Shown: positions 1 through 6,896 of the stretch, piece after piece | How positions within the stretch are numbered: position 1 is the stretch's first letter | Layout: every line of letters starts with the position of its first letter | Assembly: GCA_947449515.1 (NCBI GenBank) | Contig: CANFSD010000067.1 | Span: 1-7,993 of the forward strand | Direction of reading: 5' to 3' | DNA length: 7,993 nt | From: Bacteroidota bacterium | GTDB lineage: Bacteria; Bacteroidota; Bacteroidia; UKL13-3 | Position numbers and translations under genes: made by a program | The notes under the pieces: model-generated | Told to the model about the DNA's origin: nothing | The model's database searches: none | What the model saw: only the letters and a program-made list of their open reading frames with translations

Positions 1-1
1 T

Positions 2-607
2 GGTCAACCTCGCATTTGGATGAGCATGAGCAGAGATGGCCTTTTGCCAAAAAGATTCAGCGAAATTCACCCAAAATACAAAACCCCTTGGTTCGCCACA
101 ATTATTACTGGAATATTAGTGGCTATCCCCGCCCTTTTTATGAACCTCAAAGAAGTTACCGACCTTTCAAGCATTGGAACTCTTTTTGCCTTTGTTTTGG
201 TGAATGCAGGAGTAATAAAAATGGAAAGCCATAAAAGTGAATACCATACCGGATTTAAAGTTCCATATATAAACGGCAAATACTATGTTCCTGCATTATT
301 CATATTGGCCTTAACAACAGTGTTTTTGCTGAACCAAAATGCGTTTGTAGAGTTCTTTTGTTTTAAAAATTTTTGGCACCAAATGCCTTTACTCGCATTC
401 CTAATATTATCTTTTTTTATGGCAGTATTTTCTTATTTGAGAAACTACTCTTTAATACCCGTTATTGGCCTTTTAAGCAATTTTTACTTAATGACAGAAC
501 TAGGACTGTCAAATTGGATTGGCTTTAGCATATGGCTTGTATTTGGCCTAATTATCTATTTTTCGTTTGGTGTTAAAAACAGCGCCTTACTTAAAACCAG
601 AAATTAA
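2..607 (+). CDS. Amino acid permease, APC superfamily (3' part only)
   Basis: This is the C-terminal 201 residues of an inner-membrane amino acid transporter; the 5' end lies outside the window, and the reading frame is open from base 2. The visible part begins GQPRIWMSMSRDGLLP, followed by PKRFSEIHPKYKTPW, which is the typical cytoplasmic loop of the cationic amino acid transporter/YfnA-like branch of the APC superfamily. About six hydrophobic segments follow (visible residues roughly 30-47, 55-73, 94-110, 127-145, 150-166 and 170-190), which fits the last membrane helices of such a 12-14 helix protein. The stop is TAA at 605-607. Family members import or exchange amino acids by coupling to a proton or a counter-substrate; the substrate here cannot be told from the fragment. 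An internal ATG at 20 is not the real start, because the homologous motif continues upstream of it. The 129-base gap and the new promoter that follow suggest it is not co-transcribed with the receptor gene. Confidence 0.88.
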   Translation, partial: GQPRIWMSMSRDGLLPKRFSEIHPKYKTPWFATIITGILVAIPALFMNLKEVTDLSSIGTLFAFVLVNAGVIKMESHKSEYHTGFKVPYINGKYYVPALFILALTTVFLLNQNAFVEFFCFKNFWHQMPLLAFLILSFFMAVFSYLRNYSLIPVIGLLSNFYLMTELGLSNWIGFSIWLVFGLIIYFSFGVKNSALLKTRN

Positions 608-660
608 TCCTTTTTGGGCATTTAACTTCAAATTTCAGCACTTTATCAAACAATTTTGGC

Positions 661-678
661 ATTATAGCTATTATAGCT
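661..678. repeat. Tandem 9-bp direct repeat in front of the receptor promoter
   Basis: The 9-base unit ATTATAGCT occurs twice head to tail without a mismatch (661-669 and 670-678). It lies in the only sizeable non-coding gap on the left side and ends at the predicted -33 element. The junction of the two units creates the palindrome listed separately. A chance match in AT-rich DNA cannot be excluded. Confidence 0.6.
666..678. promoter_or_regulatory. Operator-like palindrome AGCTAT-T-ATAGCT
   Basis: Two 6-base arms, AGCTAT (666-671) and ATAGCT (673-678), are perfect inverted repeats around one central T. The right arm touches the TTG of the predicted -33 box (678-680), a position where a bound dimeric regulator would affect RNA polymerase. 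No regulator gene is in the window, so the binding protein is unknown. The symmetry is seen in the sequence; the operator role is inferred. Confidence 0.35.
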
Positions 679-707
679 TGTATGTGGTTTTAATGAGCCT
701 ACTTTTG
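678..707 (+). promoter_or_regulatory. Bacteroidota-type promoter of the TonB receptor gene
   Basis: TTG at 678-680 is followed after 19 bases by TACTTTTG at 700-707. This matches the known Bacteroidota sigma-A consensus, a -33 TTG or TTTG and a -7 TAnnTTTG box with a spacer near 19 bases. Transcription would begin a few bases after 707, leaving a leader of about 20-25 bases before the TTG start codon at 737. No other full match was seen in the 608-736 gap. Confidence 0.6.
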
Positions 708-736
708 CACAAATTTCTACACCTAATTTCAATAAC

Positions 737-3112
737 TTGAAAAACATTGTCCTTTTTGCCCTCCTTGGGCTTTCCTTATCTGCCTTCGCACAAAACAAAA
801 AACACAGCATCAGTGGCAATATCACCGATGCAAAAAATGGCGAGGAACTAATTGGCGCCACTATTTCTGTGCCCGCCCTTAAAGTAGGTGCCACTACAAA
901 TGCCTATGGATTTTACTCCCTGTCTTTGCCTGCGGGAACATACGAAATTGAATTTTCCTATGTAGGCTACCAAACACAGAAAAAACAAATCAACCTCGAA
1001 AACGACCAACGTTTCAATATTGAATTGGTAGAATCAAAGAAAGAATTGAAAGAAGTACTCGTTAAAACCAACAAAATTAACGCCGATAATGTTACCCAAA
1101 ACAAAATGAGCGTTGTAAAATTGGATGCCAAACAGGTGAAACAAATTCCAATTTTATTAGGTGAAGTAGATATTATCAAAGCAATCCAACTCCTTCCCGG
1201 TGTACAAGCGGCAGGCGATGGTAGCACAAATTTTATCGTTCGTGGTGGTAACATAGACCACAACCTCGTACTGCTAGATGAGGCAGTAGTATACAATCCA
1301 TCACATGTTTTGGGCTTCTTCTCCACTTTTAATGGCGATGCTGTGAAGGATTTTGAGATTTATAAAGGGGGAATTCCGGCTCAATATGGCGGCCGTCTGG
1401 CCAGCGTTTTAGACGTACACATGAAAGATGGTAACACCAAAAAACTGGGTGTTACAGGTGGAATCGGTATCCTTTCTTCGCGCCTTACCATTGAGGCGCC
1501 AATCGTTAAAGACAAATCGTCATTCCTCATCTCTGGGCGTAGAAGTTATTTTGATGTTTTCTTTCCCCTATCTTCTCAACTCAGCGATGTTACAGCCTAT
1601 TTTGGAGATTTAAACCTTAAACTTAACTATACTCTTAGCCCAAAAGACAAATTATTCCTTTCTGGGTATTTTGGGAAAGATGCCTTGGGATTCGGCGGAT
1701 TCGCAGGGTTCGGCTGGGGAAACAATACAGGAACACTTAGATGGAACCACATCTTTACCAGCAAACTTTTTGTAAACACCAGCTTAATTTATAGCAGGTA
1801 CAACTATAACCTAGATTTTAAAATTAGTGAAAACTTAAACTTTACTCGAACCAATTATATTGATGATTTAAACCTCAAAGTGGATGGCAGCTATTTCGCT
1901 AACGCGAACAGCAATTTTAAATTTGGAATGAAGTTAAACAACTATGTTTTTCTCCCCGGCAAAATTGATAAAATAACAGAAGGATCTGTAATCGACCCAC
2001 AAACTTTACCCAAAAAGAAAGCCATTCAAGGAGATTTTTATGCCTCTCATAGTTATAAATTTGGCGTTCGTTTGAGTGCCGAATATGGTGCCAGAGTTTC
2101 TGTGTTTTCAAATATAGGTGAAGGTAGGTGTATTAATTACGTTGGCGGTACACCAACTATTATCGACAATGGCTTTGTTAAACAAAATGCTTTTGATCCA
2201 ACTAATAAATTTACCTATTACAAATCGGGCGAAATTTACAATACAAATTTTGGTTTCGAGCCTCGCCTAAATTTAAGCTATTTATTGAGCGAAAATAGCT
2301 CTATTAAAGCTTCCTATAACCGCATGTATCAATATATGCACCTCATTCAAAATATTACTGCTTCAACCGGACAAGAGTTTTGGACACCAACAGATAAATA
2401 CATCAAACCCCAACAAGCAGACCAAGTTGCAATAGGTTATTTTAGAAATTTTATGGACAATAAAATTGAGTTCTCCGTTGAAACCTATTACAAAAAACTA
2501 AAAAACACGGTGGAACTTAGAAATGGCGCAGACATCCAATTCAACGAAGCTATTGAAGCACAAGTGGTGGCTGGTCAGGGCCGAGCCTACGGTATTGAGT
2601 TTTTTGCCAGAAAACAAAGTGGAAAAACAACAGGCTGGATAGGATATACCCTCTCTAAAAGTGAACGCCAAGCAAACAATATAAACAACAACCAATGGTA
2701 TTCTTTCAGATTCGATAGAACCAATTATTTTACCTTCGTTATCAATCAACAATTAAACGAACGTATAAGTATTTCAGGAAACTTTATTTACGCAACAGGC
2801 GAGGCCTTTTCGCAAGCAAGCCAAAAATATACCCTATTTGGCGAAAGCGCTCCTTCAATTTACTACGGTGTAAGAAATGGCGCACGCTTCCCGGCCTACC
2901 ACAGAGCCGATGTTTCGCTTACCATCGCTCGCAAGAAAAAGCCTGGCCGAACCTATAAAAATGAGAGCGATGTTGTAATTGCTGTTTATAATGTTTACGG
3001 ACATAAAAATGCCTACACGCTTTCCTATAATACCCTCGATAATGTACCAGTAATTTACAAATGGTATTTGTTCACTTTTGTTCCATCAATTACCTATAAC
3101 TTTAAGTTCTAA
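737..3112 (+). CDS. TonB-dependent outer-membrane receptor with N-terminal carboxypeptidase-regulatory-like domain
   Basis: This 791-residue protein is an outer-membrane gated channel that takes up a bound ligand using energy passed on by TonB-ExbBD. A signal peptide occupies residues 1-18 (lysine at 2, hydrophobic core, AFA before Gln19). A carboxypeptidase-regulatory-like beta-sandwich follows at about 23-108 (SISGNITDAKNGEELIGATI; AYGFYSLSLPAGTYEI; VGYQ). The plug is at about 118-232, with NFIVRGGNIDHNLVLLDEA and the IYKGGIPAQYGGRLASVLDV stretch near 208. The rest is the 22-strand barrel, ending in Phe791 after SITYNFKF, the usual aromatic barrel terminus. The start is TTG: no in-frame ATG lies between the upstream stop at 674 and the signal peptide, and there is no Shine-Dalgarno sequence. 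A DUF4249 lipoprotein gene follows after 11 bases, a common Bacteroidota pairing. It is not a classic SusC, because no SusD follows. The ligand is unknown; siderophore, peptide or another small compound are all possible. Confidence 0.92.
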   Translation: MKNIVLFALLGLSLSAFAQNKKHSISGNITDAKNGEELIGATISVPALKVGATTNAYGFYSLSLPAGTYEIEFSYVGYQTQKKQINLENDQRFNIELVESKKELKEVLVKTNKINADNVTQNKMSVVKLDAKQVKQIPILLGEVDIIKAIQLLPGVQAAGDGSTNFIVRGGNIDHNLVLLDEAVVYNPSHVLGFFSTFNGDAVKDFEIYKGGIPAQYGGRLASVLDVHMKDGNTKKLGVTGGIGILSSRLTIEAPIVKDKSSFLISGRRSYFDVFFPLSSQLSDVTAYFGDLNLKLNYTLSPKDKLFLSGYFGKDALGFGGFAGFGWGNNTGTLRWNHIFTSKLFVNTSLIYSRYNYNLDFKISENLNFTRTNYIDDLNLKVDGSYFANANSNFKFGMKLNNYVFLPGKIDKITEGSVIDPQTLPKKKAIQGDFYASHSYKFGVRLSAEYGARVSVFSNIGEGRCINYVGGTPTIIDNGFVKQNAFDPTNKFTYYKSGEIYNTNFGFEPRLNLSYLLSENSSIKASYNRMYQYMHLIQNITASTGQEFWTPTDKYIKPQQADQVAIGYFRNFMDNKIEFSVETYYKKLKNTVELRNGADIQFNEAIEAQVVAGQGRAYGIEFFARKQSGKTTGWIGYTLSKSERQANNINNNQWYSFRFDRTNYFTFVINQQLNERISISGNFIYATGEAFSQASQKYTLFGESAPSIYYGVRNGARFPAYHRADVSLTIARKKKPGRTYKNESDVVIAVYNVYGHKNAYTLSYNTLDNVPVIYKWYLFTFVPSITYNFKF

Positions 3113-3123
3113 GCTGCCAAATA

Positions 3124-3927
3124 ATGAAAAATAAATTTCTAAATATCTTCTTTATAATTCTTGCCTTTTCTGCCTGTAAAGAAAAAGTAACCATTGAAAT
3201 GCAAGACGCCAATCCTATCCTAGTTGTAGAAGGAGAGCTTACAACCGAAACAGATAGTTCATTTGTTCGCCTAAGCTTAAGTAGCAATTATTATGCTGCA
3301 GAACAACCAACATTGGTAACCTCTGCCCAAGTAAGTGTTAATGGAATTCCATTTAATTACGACCCAACTAAAAACCTCTATAAACCACAATTAGGATTTG
3401 TAGGAAAAGCAGATACAACCTACAATCTTTTAATCAATTACGAGAGCAAAATCTATACATCTACCGCTAAATTAGAAAGAATGTTTAGGGTAGATAGTTT
3501 TTTTCAAACCTGGAAAGAAGCAGAAGGCTTTTTGCCATCGGGCTATTCAGTAAGTTATGCTGGATACGACGACAGGCCACAAACAAAATATACCTATTTT
3601 GTTAATGGAAAAGTTGACTCTGCAACCCAACAAGACTCTTTTGCCAGACAAAAAGTTTTATGGGACAATACGCAAACGCCTGTAAATAAACCATATGTAT
3701 TCGAGGTGCCTTTTACACGCTTTAAATCGGGTGAAACCTATTTGGCTATTTTTAGATCGGTAGATAAAAACATGTACGATTTTATCAGGGAATTAAACAG
3801 CCAGAACCCTAATATCCCTGGCCCATTTCAAACGCCACCCACAAACCTACCAACCAATATTAGTGGCGGAGCACTCGGTTATTTTGCTACTTACGATGTA
3901 AAACGATGGCGATATAAGGTCAAATAA
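3124..3927 (+). CDS. DUF4249 family lipoprotein
   Basis: This 267-residue predicted lipoprotein belongs to the uncharacterised DUF4249 family. The N-terminus is a lipoprotein signal: Lys2 and Lys4, a hydrophobic stretch from 5 to 15, then FSAC with Cys18 as the lipidation site. The segment PILVVEGELTTETDSSFVRL at 31-50 is the family's usual first strand pair, and the GGALGYFATYDVKRW ending at 248-262 matches its usual C-terminus, so the protein appears complete although on the short side. No catalytic motif was seen. Genes of this family often sit directly downstream of TonB-dependent receptors, as here with an 11-base gap and no promoter between, so it is probably co-transcribed with the receptor. 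A role as an outer-membrane partner or ligand-capturing lipoprotein is inferred from this pairing, by analogy with SusD, and is not proven. It shows no SusD sequence features. Confidence 0.82.
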   Translation: MKNKFLNIFFIILAFSACKEKVTIEMQDANPILVVEGELTTETDSSFVRLSLSSNYYAAEQPTLVTSAQVSVNGIPFNYDPTKNLYKPQLGFVGKADTTYNLLINYESKIYTSTAKLERMFRVDSFFQTWKEAEGFLPSGYSVSYAGYDDRPQTKYTYFVNGKVDSATQQDSFARQKVLWDNTQTPVNKPYVFEVPFTRFKSGETYLAIFRSVDKNMYDFIRELNSQNPNIPGPFQTPPTNLPTNISGGALGYFATYDVKRWRYKVK

Positions 3928-3971
3928 TAATTTATTTAGACACTACTGCGCTTTTTCACGTTTCATTCTCA

Positions 3972-3979
3972 TAGTTTTG
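3972..3979 (+). promoter_or_regulatory. Possible -7 promoter box close to the barrel-protein start
   Basis: TAGTTTTG matches the Bacteroidota -7 consensus TAnnTTTG, but its last base is only 4 bases before the ATG at 3984. Transcription from it would begin at or next to the start codon and give a leaderless mRNA. No TTG is found at the -33 distance (around 3949-3954; only a T-run there), so the match may be chance. Confidence 0.25.
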
Positions 3980-3983
3980 TAAT

Positions 3984-4661
3984 ATGAGATTGAAAAGCCT
4001 CTTAGCCGCATTTTTATTATTGCTTTGCCTAAACACAAATGCACAAATAGATAGCAGTGAAATAAGCGACGAACCAAGCGATTGGATCAAACCAACGAAT
4101 GATGAAAAGTCAAGACTAGGAATCATAATGGGCGTGCAACTCAGCACCCTCAATGGCAATGAAATACCCAATAACCAAGCTATGTTTGGTCTTTTAGGTG
4201 GTGGCTATGGAAGAATAAATTTCAAGTACGGAATTTCCATTCAACAGGAACTACAAGTCTCCTTTCGTGGAGGTGATTTTAATACCAGCCCGGGTAATAT
4301 TAGTTCAATTAGATTGCTTTATTTTGACGCGCCATTTTTACTTTTTAAGCAATTGGGAAATTCTAGTAAACACAAGATTGGCCTCGGCGTTCAGTATTCC
4401 CACTTGTACAATACAACGCTTTATTATAGCAAAAAAAGCTACCCTACCGGTCAAGCTGCGCGTCTAGATAAAGACGATTGGTTACCGCTTCTGGCTTACC
4501 AATACCAATTTGATTATTTCGCGCTTCAATTAATTGCAAAAAAAGGCGCACGCAACCTAAACCTTGGATATGAATGGCCTGCAGATGGAAACGCAAATCC
4601 ATTGGTAAATAAAGGTGGAAATTTAAATGCGCTTATCCTTGAATTAAACTTAATATTTTAA
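3984..4661 (+). CDS. Outer-membrane beta-barrel protein, PorT-like
   Basis: This 225-residue protein is predicted to be exported and to form a small outer-membrane beta-barrel. Residues 1-20 form a type I signal peptide (Arg2 and Lys4, leucine-rich core at 5-16, NTNA before Gln21). Cys15 is not in a lipobox, because the residue before it is Leu. After a short acidic linker (21-40), alternating hydrophobic and polar strands begin at RLGIIMGVQLSTL (44-56) and continue through YGISIQQELQVSF, SSIRLLYFDAPFLLF, HKIGLGVQYSHLY and FALQLIAKKG to a last strand LNALILELNLIF with a terminal Phe225. The pattern and the YFDAP strand resemble the PorT/OMP_b-brl_2 family, which has many members of unknown function. 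The start is supported by the signal peptide. The stop is separated from the pyrF ATG by one base, so the two genes are almost certainly co-transcribed and perhaps translationally coupled. Confidence 0.75.
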   Translation: MRLKSLLAAFLLLLCLNTNAQIDSSEISDEPSDWIKPTNDEKSRLGIIMGVQLSTLNGNEIPNNQAMFGLLGGGYGRINFKYGISIQQELQVSFRGGDFNTSPGNISSIRLLYFDAPFLLFKQLGNSSKHKIGLGVQYSHLYNTTLYYSKKSYPTGQAARLDKDDWLPLLAYQYQFDYFALQLIAKKGARNLNLGYEWPADGNANPLVNKGGNLNALILELNLIF

Positions 4662-4662
4662 C

Positions 4663-5466
4663 ATGTTCTCCCGCCAAAAACTCATCACCGAAATCAACAA
4701 GAAAAAATCTTTTTTATGTGTTGGTTTAGATACAGATATTACAAAAATACCTCCACACCTTTTGTCAGAACCAGACCCCATCTTTGCCTTTAACAAAGCA
4801 ATTATTGATGCAACAAAAGACTTTTGTGTTTCTTATAAAATCAATACGGCTTTTTTTGAAGCAACAGGCGCCAAAGGGTGGGAAAGTATGCAGCGCACCT
4901 TTGATTATTTACCCAAAGACTGCCTCTCTATTGCCGACGCTAAAAGAGGCGATATTGGCAATACCAGCAACCAATATGCAAAGGCTTTTTTTGAAACCTT
5001 AAATGCAGATAGCGTTACTCTAGCGCCATACATGGGCAACGATTCTTTAGCTCCTTTTTTTGAATACCCTGGTAAATGGGGAATTGTGCTTGCACTTACC
5101 TCTAATCCGGGTAGCGCAGATTATGAACAACAAAAAATTGGCGAAGAGTTTCTTTTCGAAAAAGTCCTCGCAAATACAGGCAAAATAGGTTCAGACGAAA
5201 ATTTAATGTTTGTTGTTGGTGCTACCAAACCGCAAGAATTTACCATTATTCGTAAACACGCTCCCAAACACTTTCTTCTTGTACCTGGCGTAGGAGCACA
5301 AGGCGGCAGCCTTGAAGAAGTGGTTAAATACGGAAAAATTGAGGATATTGGATTATTAATAAATGCTTCAAGAAGTATTATTTACGCTTCCAATGGTTTA
5401 GATTTTGCAGAAGCGGCGGCAAAAGAAGCTAAAGCACTTCAAAACCAAATGGCAGTGTTTATTTAG
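4663..5466 (+). CDS. pyrF: Orotidine 5'-phosphate decarboxylase, type 2
   Basis: This cytoplasmic enzyme converts orotidine 5'-phosphate to UMP and CO2, the last step of de novo pyrimidine synthesis. The 267-residue protein is full length for the type 2 subfamily. FLCVGLDTD at 17-25 is the first barrel strand with its substrate-binding Asp. SIADAKRGDIGNTSNQYA at 89-106 holds the catalytic D-x-K-x-x-D signature (Asp92, Lys94, Asp97). SNPGSADY at 148-154, LLVPGVGAQGG at 205-215 and NASRSIIYAS at 234-243 (Arg237) form the phosphate-binding end of the TIM barrel. The AKRGDIGNTS wording distinguishes it from the type 1 enzyme of E. coli. No Shine-Dalgarno sequence precedes the ATG, which follows the stop of the barrel-protein gene after one base; the transporter gene starts 5 bases after its TAG. 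No other pyrimidine gene is in the window. Confidence 0.97.
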   Translation: MFSRQKLITEINKKKSFLCVGLDTDITKIPPHLLSEPDPIFAFNKAIIDATKDFCVSYKINTAFFEATGAKGWESMQRTFDYLPKDCLSIADAKRGDIGNTSNQYAKAFFETLNADSVTLAPYMGNDSLAPFFEYPGKWGIVLALTSNPGSADYEQQKIGEEFLFEKVLANTGKIGSDENLMFVVGATKPQEFTIIRKHAPKHFLLVPGVGAQGGSLEEVVKYGKIEDIGLLINASRSIIYASNGLDFAEAAAKEAKALQNQMAVFI

Positions 5467-5471
5467 TTTTC

Positions 5472-6779
5472 ATGTTCTGGATTCAACTCTTTATCCTCTT
5501 AACCCTTATTCTAATAGGCGCCAGAATGAAAGGTATTGGACTGGGTCTTATGGGGGCCCTTGGCACACTCATTTTTGTTTACGGTTTTGGCTTACCTATT
5601 GGCAAAGCCCCAATAGATGTAATGCTTATTATTCTATGCGTGGTCACTGCTGCTGCATCTCTTCAGGCAAGTGGTGGCATGGATTACCTCATCAATATTG
5701 CAGAAAAAATTATTCGCAAAAATCCAAACCATATCACCTTTGTTGGGCCATTCGTTACATTCATTTTCACCATGCTAGCAGGTACTGCCCATATTTGCTA
5801 TTCCCTTTTGCCTATTATTTCTGAGGTGTCACTTAAAAAAAATATTCGCCCAGAACGTCCGCTAAGTATTGCTGTAATTGCAGCACATTTTGGTATTACT
5901 GCAAGTCCAATAAGCGCCGCAACAATTGCCATATTAGGCGAACTAAATGGCATTCCCGGAAACACCTTAAGCTTGGGTAATGTGTTGGCTGTTGTTTTTC
6001 CCGCTACCATTATTGGGATTTTTGCCGGAGCACTGGTGGCTAGTCAGTTGGGTAAAGAACTTAACCAAGATCCAGAATTTATTGAAAAGCTAAATAACCC
6101 AGCATTCGCTAATTCACTCAAAGAATTGCAATCCGCTTCAAAAAAATTGTCTTTTAATCTATCGGCTAAATCTTCTGTTTTTGTGTTTTTATCTGGCGTT
6201 TTATTGATTGTTTTACTGGGCGTCTTTTCTTCGCTGCGCAAAACAAGCATGGCGGAGACCATTCAACTCATTATGCTTTGCGTTGCCCTTATTAACTTGT
6301 TCGTTGGAAAAATTAATCCTGCTCAAATTTCTCAAGCAAGTATTTTTAAAACAGGCTCACAGGCTGTTCTCTGTATCTTTGGAGTGGTCTGGATGAGCGA
6401 TACCTTTATTTCTGCAAATCAATCTTTTTTAACAACCAATCTTCAAAGTATTGTCACTACTTATCCTTGGATCTTTTCTATTGCTACTTTCCTAACGGCC
6501 AGCCTTTTGTTTAGTCAGGCCGCAACTGTTAAAGCTATTATGCCCCTCGGCATTAAACTGGGTATTCTACCCGCCTCATTAATAGCTATGTACCCTGCTG
6601 TAAATGCAGATTTTGTAATTCCAAGTTACCCAACACTGGTTGCTGCAATAAATTTTGATAAAACCGGAACAACTAAGATTGGAAGATTTTTATTAAACCA
6701 TAGCTTTATGCTGCCTGGTATTATTACCACGTTTATAACCGTTTTAAGCGGTTTTTTACTTTCGAGGCTAATCCTTTAA
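5472..6779 (+). CDS. dcuB: Anaerobic C4-dicarboxylate transporter, DcuA/DcuB family
   Basis: This 435-residue inner-membrane protein matches the usual length of Dcu carriers, which exchange or take up fumarate, succinate, malate and aspartate. It is hydrophobic throughout. Recognisable family stretches are ARMKGIGLGLMGALG (17-31), PIDVMLIILCVVTAAASLQASGG (47-69), NIRPERPLS (124-132), ITASPISAA (142-150), PTLVAAINFDKTGTTKIGRF (387-406) and LNHSFMLPG (408-416). A hydrophilic segment at about 193-232 separates two membrane halves. The N-terminal half resembles E. coli DcuB (VDVMLVI, LQASGG, NNIRPERP) more than DcuA, while ITASPISAA and PTLVAA are more DcuA-like, so the A or B label is provisional; this comparison is from memory. 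Its ATG lies 5 bases after the pyrF stop, indicating one operon. A 15-base palindrome covers its stop codon and a strong terminator lies about 65 bases downstream. Whether it serves fumarate respiration, aspartate uptake or succinate release cannot be decided from sequence. Confidence 0.93.
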   Translation: MFWIQLFILLTLILIGARMKGIGLGLMGALGTLIFVYGFGLPIGKAPIDVMLIILCVVTAAASLQASGGMDYLINIAEKIIRKNPNHITFVGPFVTFIFTMLAGTAHICYSLLPIISEVSLKKNIRPERPLSIAVIAAHFGITASPISAATIAILGELNGIPGNTLSLGNVLAVVFPATIIGIFAGALVASQLGKELNQDPEFIEKLNNPAFANSLKELQSASKKLSFNLSAKSSVFVFLSGVLLIVLLGVFSSLRKTSMAETIQLIMLCVALINLFVGKINPAQISQASIFKTGSQAVLCIFGVVWMSDTFISANQSFLTTNLQSIVTTYPWIFSIATFLTASLLFSQAATVKAIMPLGIKLGILPASLIAMYPAVNADFVIPSYPTLVAAINFDKTGTTKIGRFLLNHSFMLPGIITTFITVLSGFLLSRLIL

Positions 6780-6784
6780 GGATT
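6770..6784. repeat. 15-bp palindrome across the dcu stop codon
   Basis: AATCCTT and AAGGATT are perfect 7-base inverted repeats around one T (6777), and the stop TAA occupies 6777-6779. As RNA it could form a 5-base-pair stem (AATCC with GGATT) with a 5-base loop, followed by a T-rich stretch. It might be a weak terminator or a 3'-end stabilising hairpin, but the stem is short. Confidence 0.4.
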
Positions 6785-6821
6785 TTATTTTCGGTGCCTT
6801 AAAAGCGCTATTATTTCTTTT

Positions 6822-6894
6822 TTGGCGGAACTTTTTTCTTACAAAAAGGGCCCCGCAAAGCGGGGCCCCGAAATTTTTTTTGAAATACCGCCAA
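6822..6894. repeat. Outer inverted repeat TTGGCGG / CCGCCAA around the terminator
   Basis: TTGGCGG at 6822-6828 and CCGCCAA at 6888-6894 are exact 7-base inverted repeats enclosing the central GC hairpin. The A run at 6843-6847 and T run at 6874-6881 can also pair, so the region could fold into a long interrupted stem. The right arm ends two bases before the stop codon of the minus-strand gene. Confidence 0.45.
6843..6881. terminator. Bidirectional rho-independent terminator between convergent genes
   Basis: The arms GGGCCCCGC (6848-6856) and GCGGGGCCC (6860-6868) pair perfectly over 9 bases around an AAA loop. On the + strand a run of eight T (6874-6881) follows 5 bases after the stem. On the minus strand the A run at 6843-6847 reads as five T directly after the stem. 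The hairpin therefore suits both converging transcripts: the transporter operon from the left and the pheS/deoxyhypusine synthase-like operon from the right. Confidence 0.9.
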
Positions 6895-6896
6895 TT

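Noticed and set aside
16..234. A 72-codon + strand open frame in the permease fragment
   Set aside because: The overlapping frame shows a clear APC permease motif and membrane helices; this frame does not.
967..1326. A 119-codon open frame on the minus strand inside the receptor gene
   Set aside because: It lies opposite conserved plug-domain sequence, and its composition is the Ser/Thr/Leu-rich type produced by reading a real gene backwards. No signal or family feature was seen.
737..3927. Assignment of the receptor and lipoprotein as a SusC/SusD polysaccharide utilisation pair
   Set aside because: The lipoprotein has DUF4249 features and lacks SusD ones, is much shorter than SusD, and no glycoside hydrolase lies nearby.
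4663..4800. A separate promoter in front of pyrF
   Set aside because: Only one base separates it from the previous gene, and no TAnnTTTG box was found in the last 60 bases of that gene.
5405..5824. A 139-codon + strand open frame spanning the pyrF end and the dcu start
   Set aside because: It overlaps two clear genes in another frame, is rich in Cys, His, Tyr and Trp, and has no recognisable domain; it is a frame shadow.
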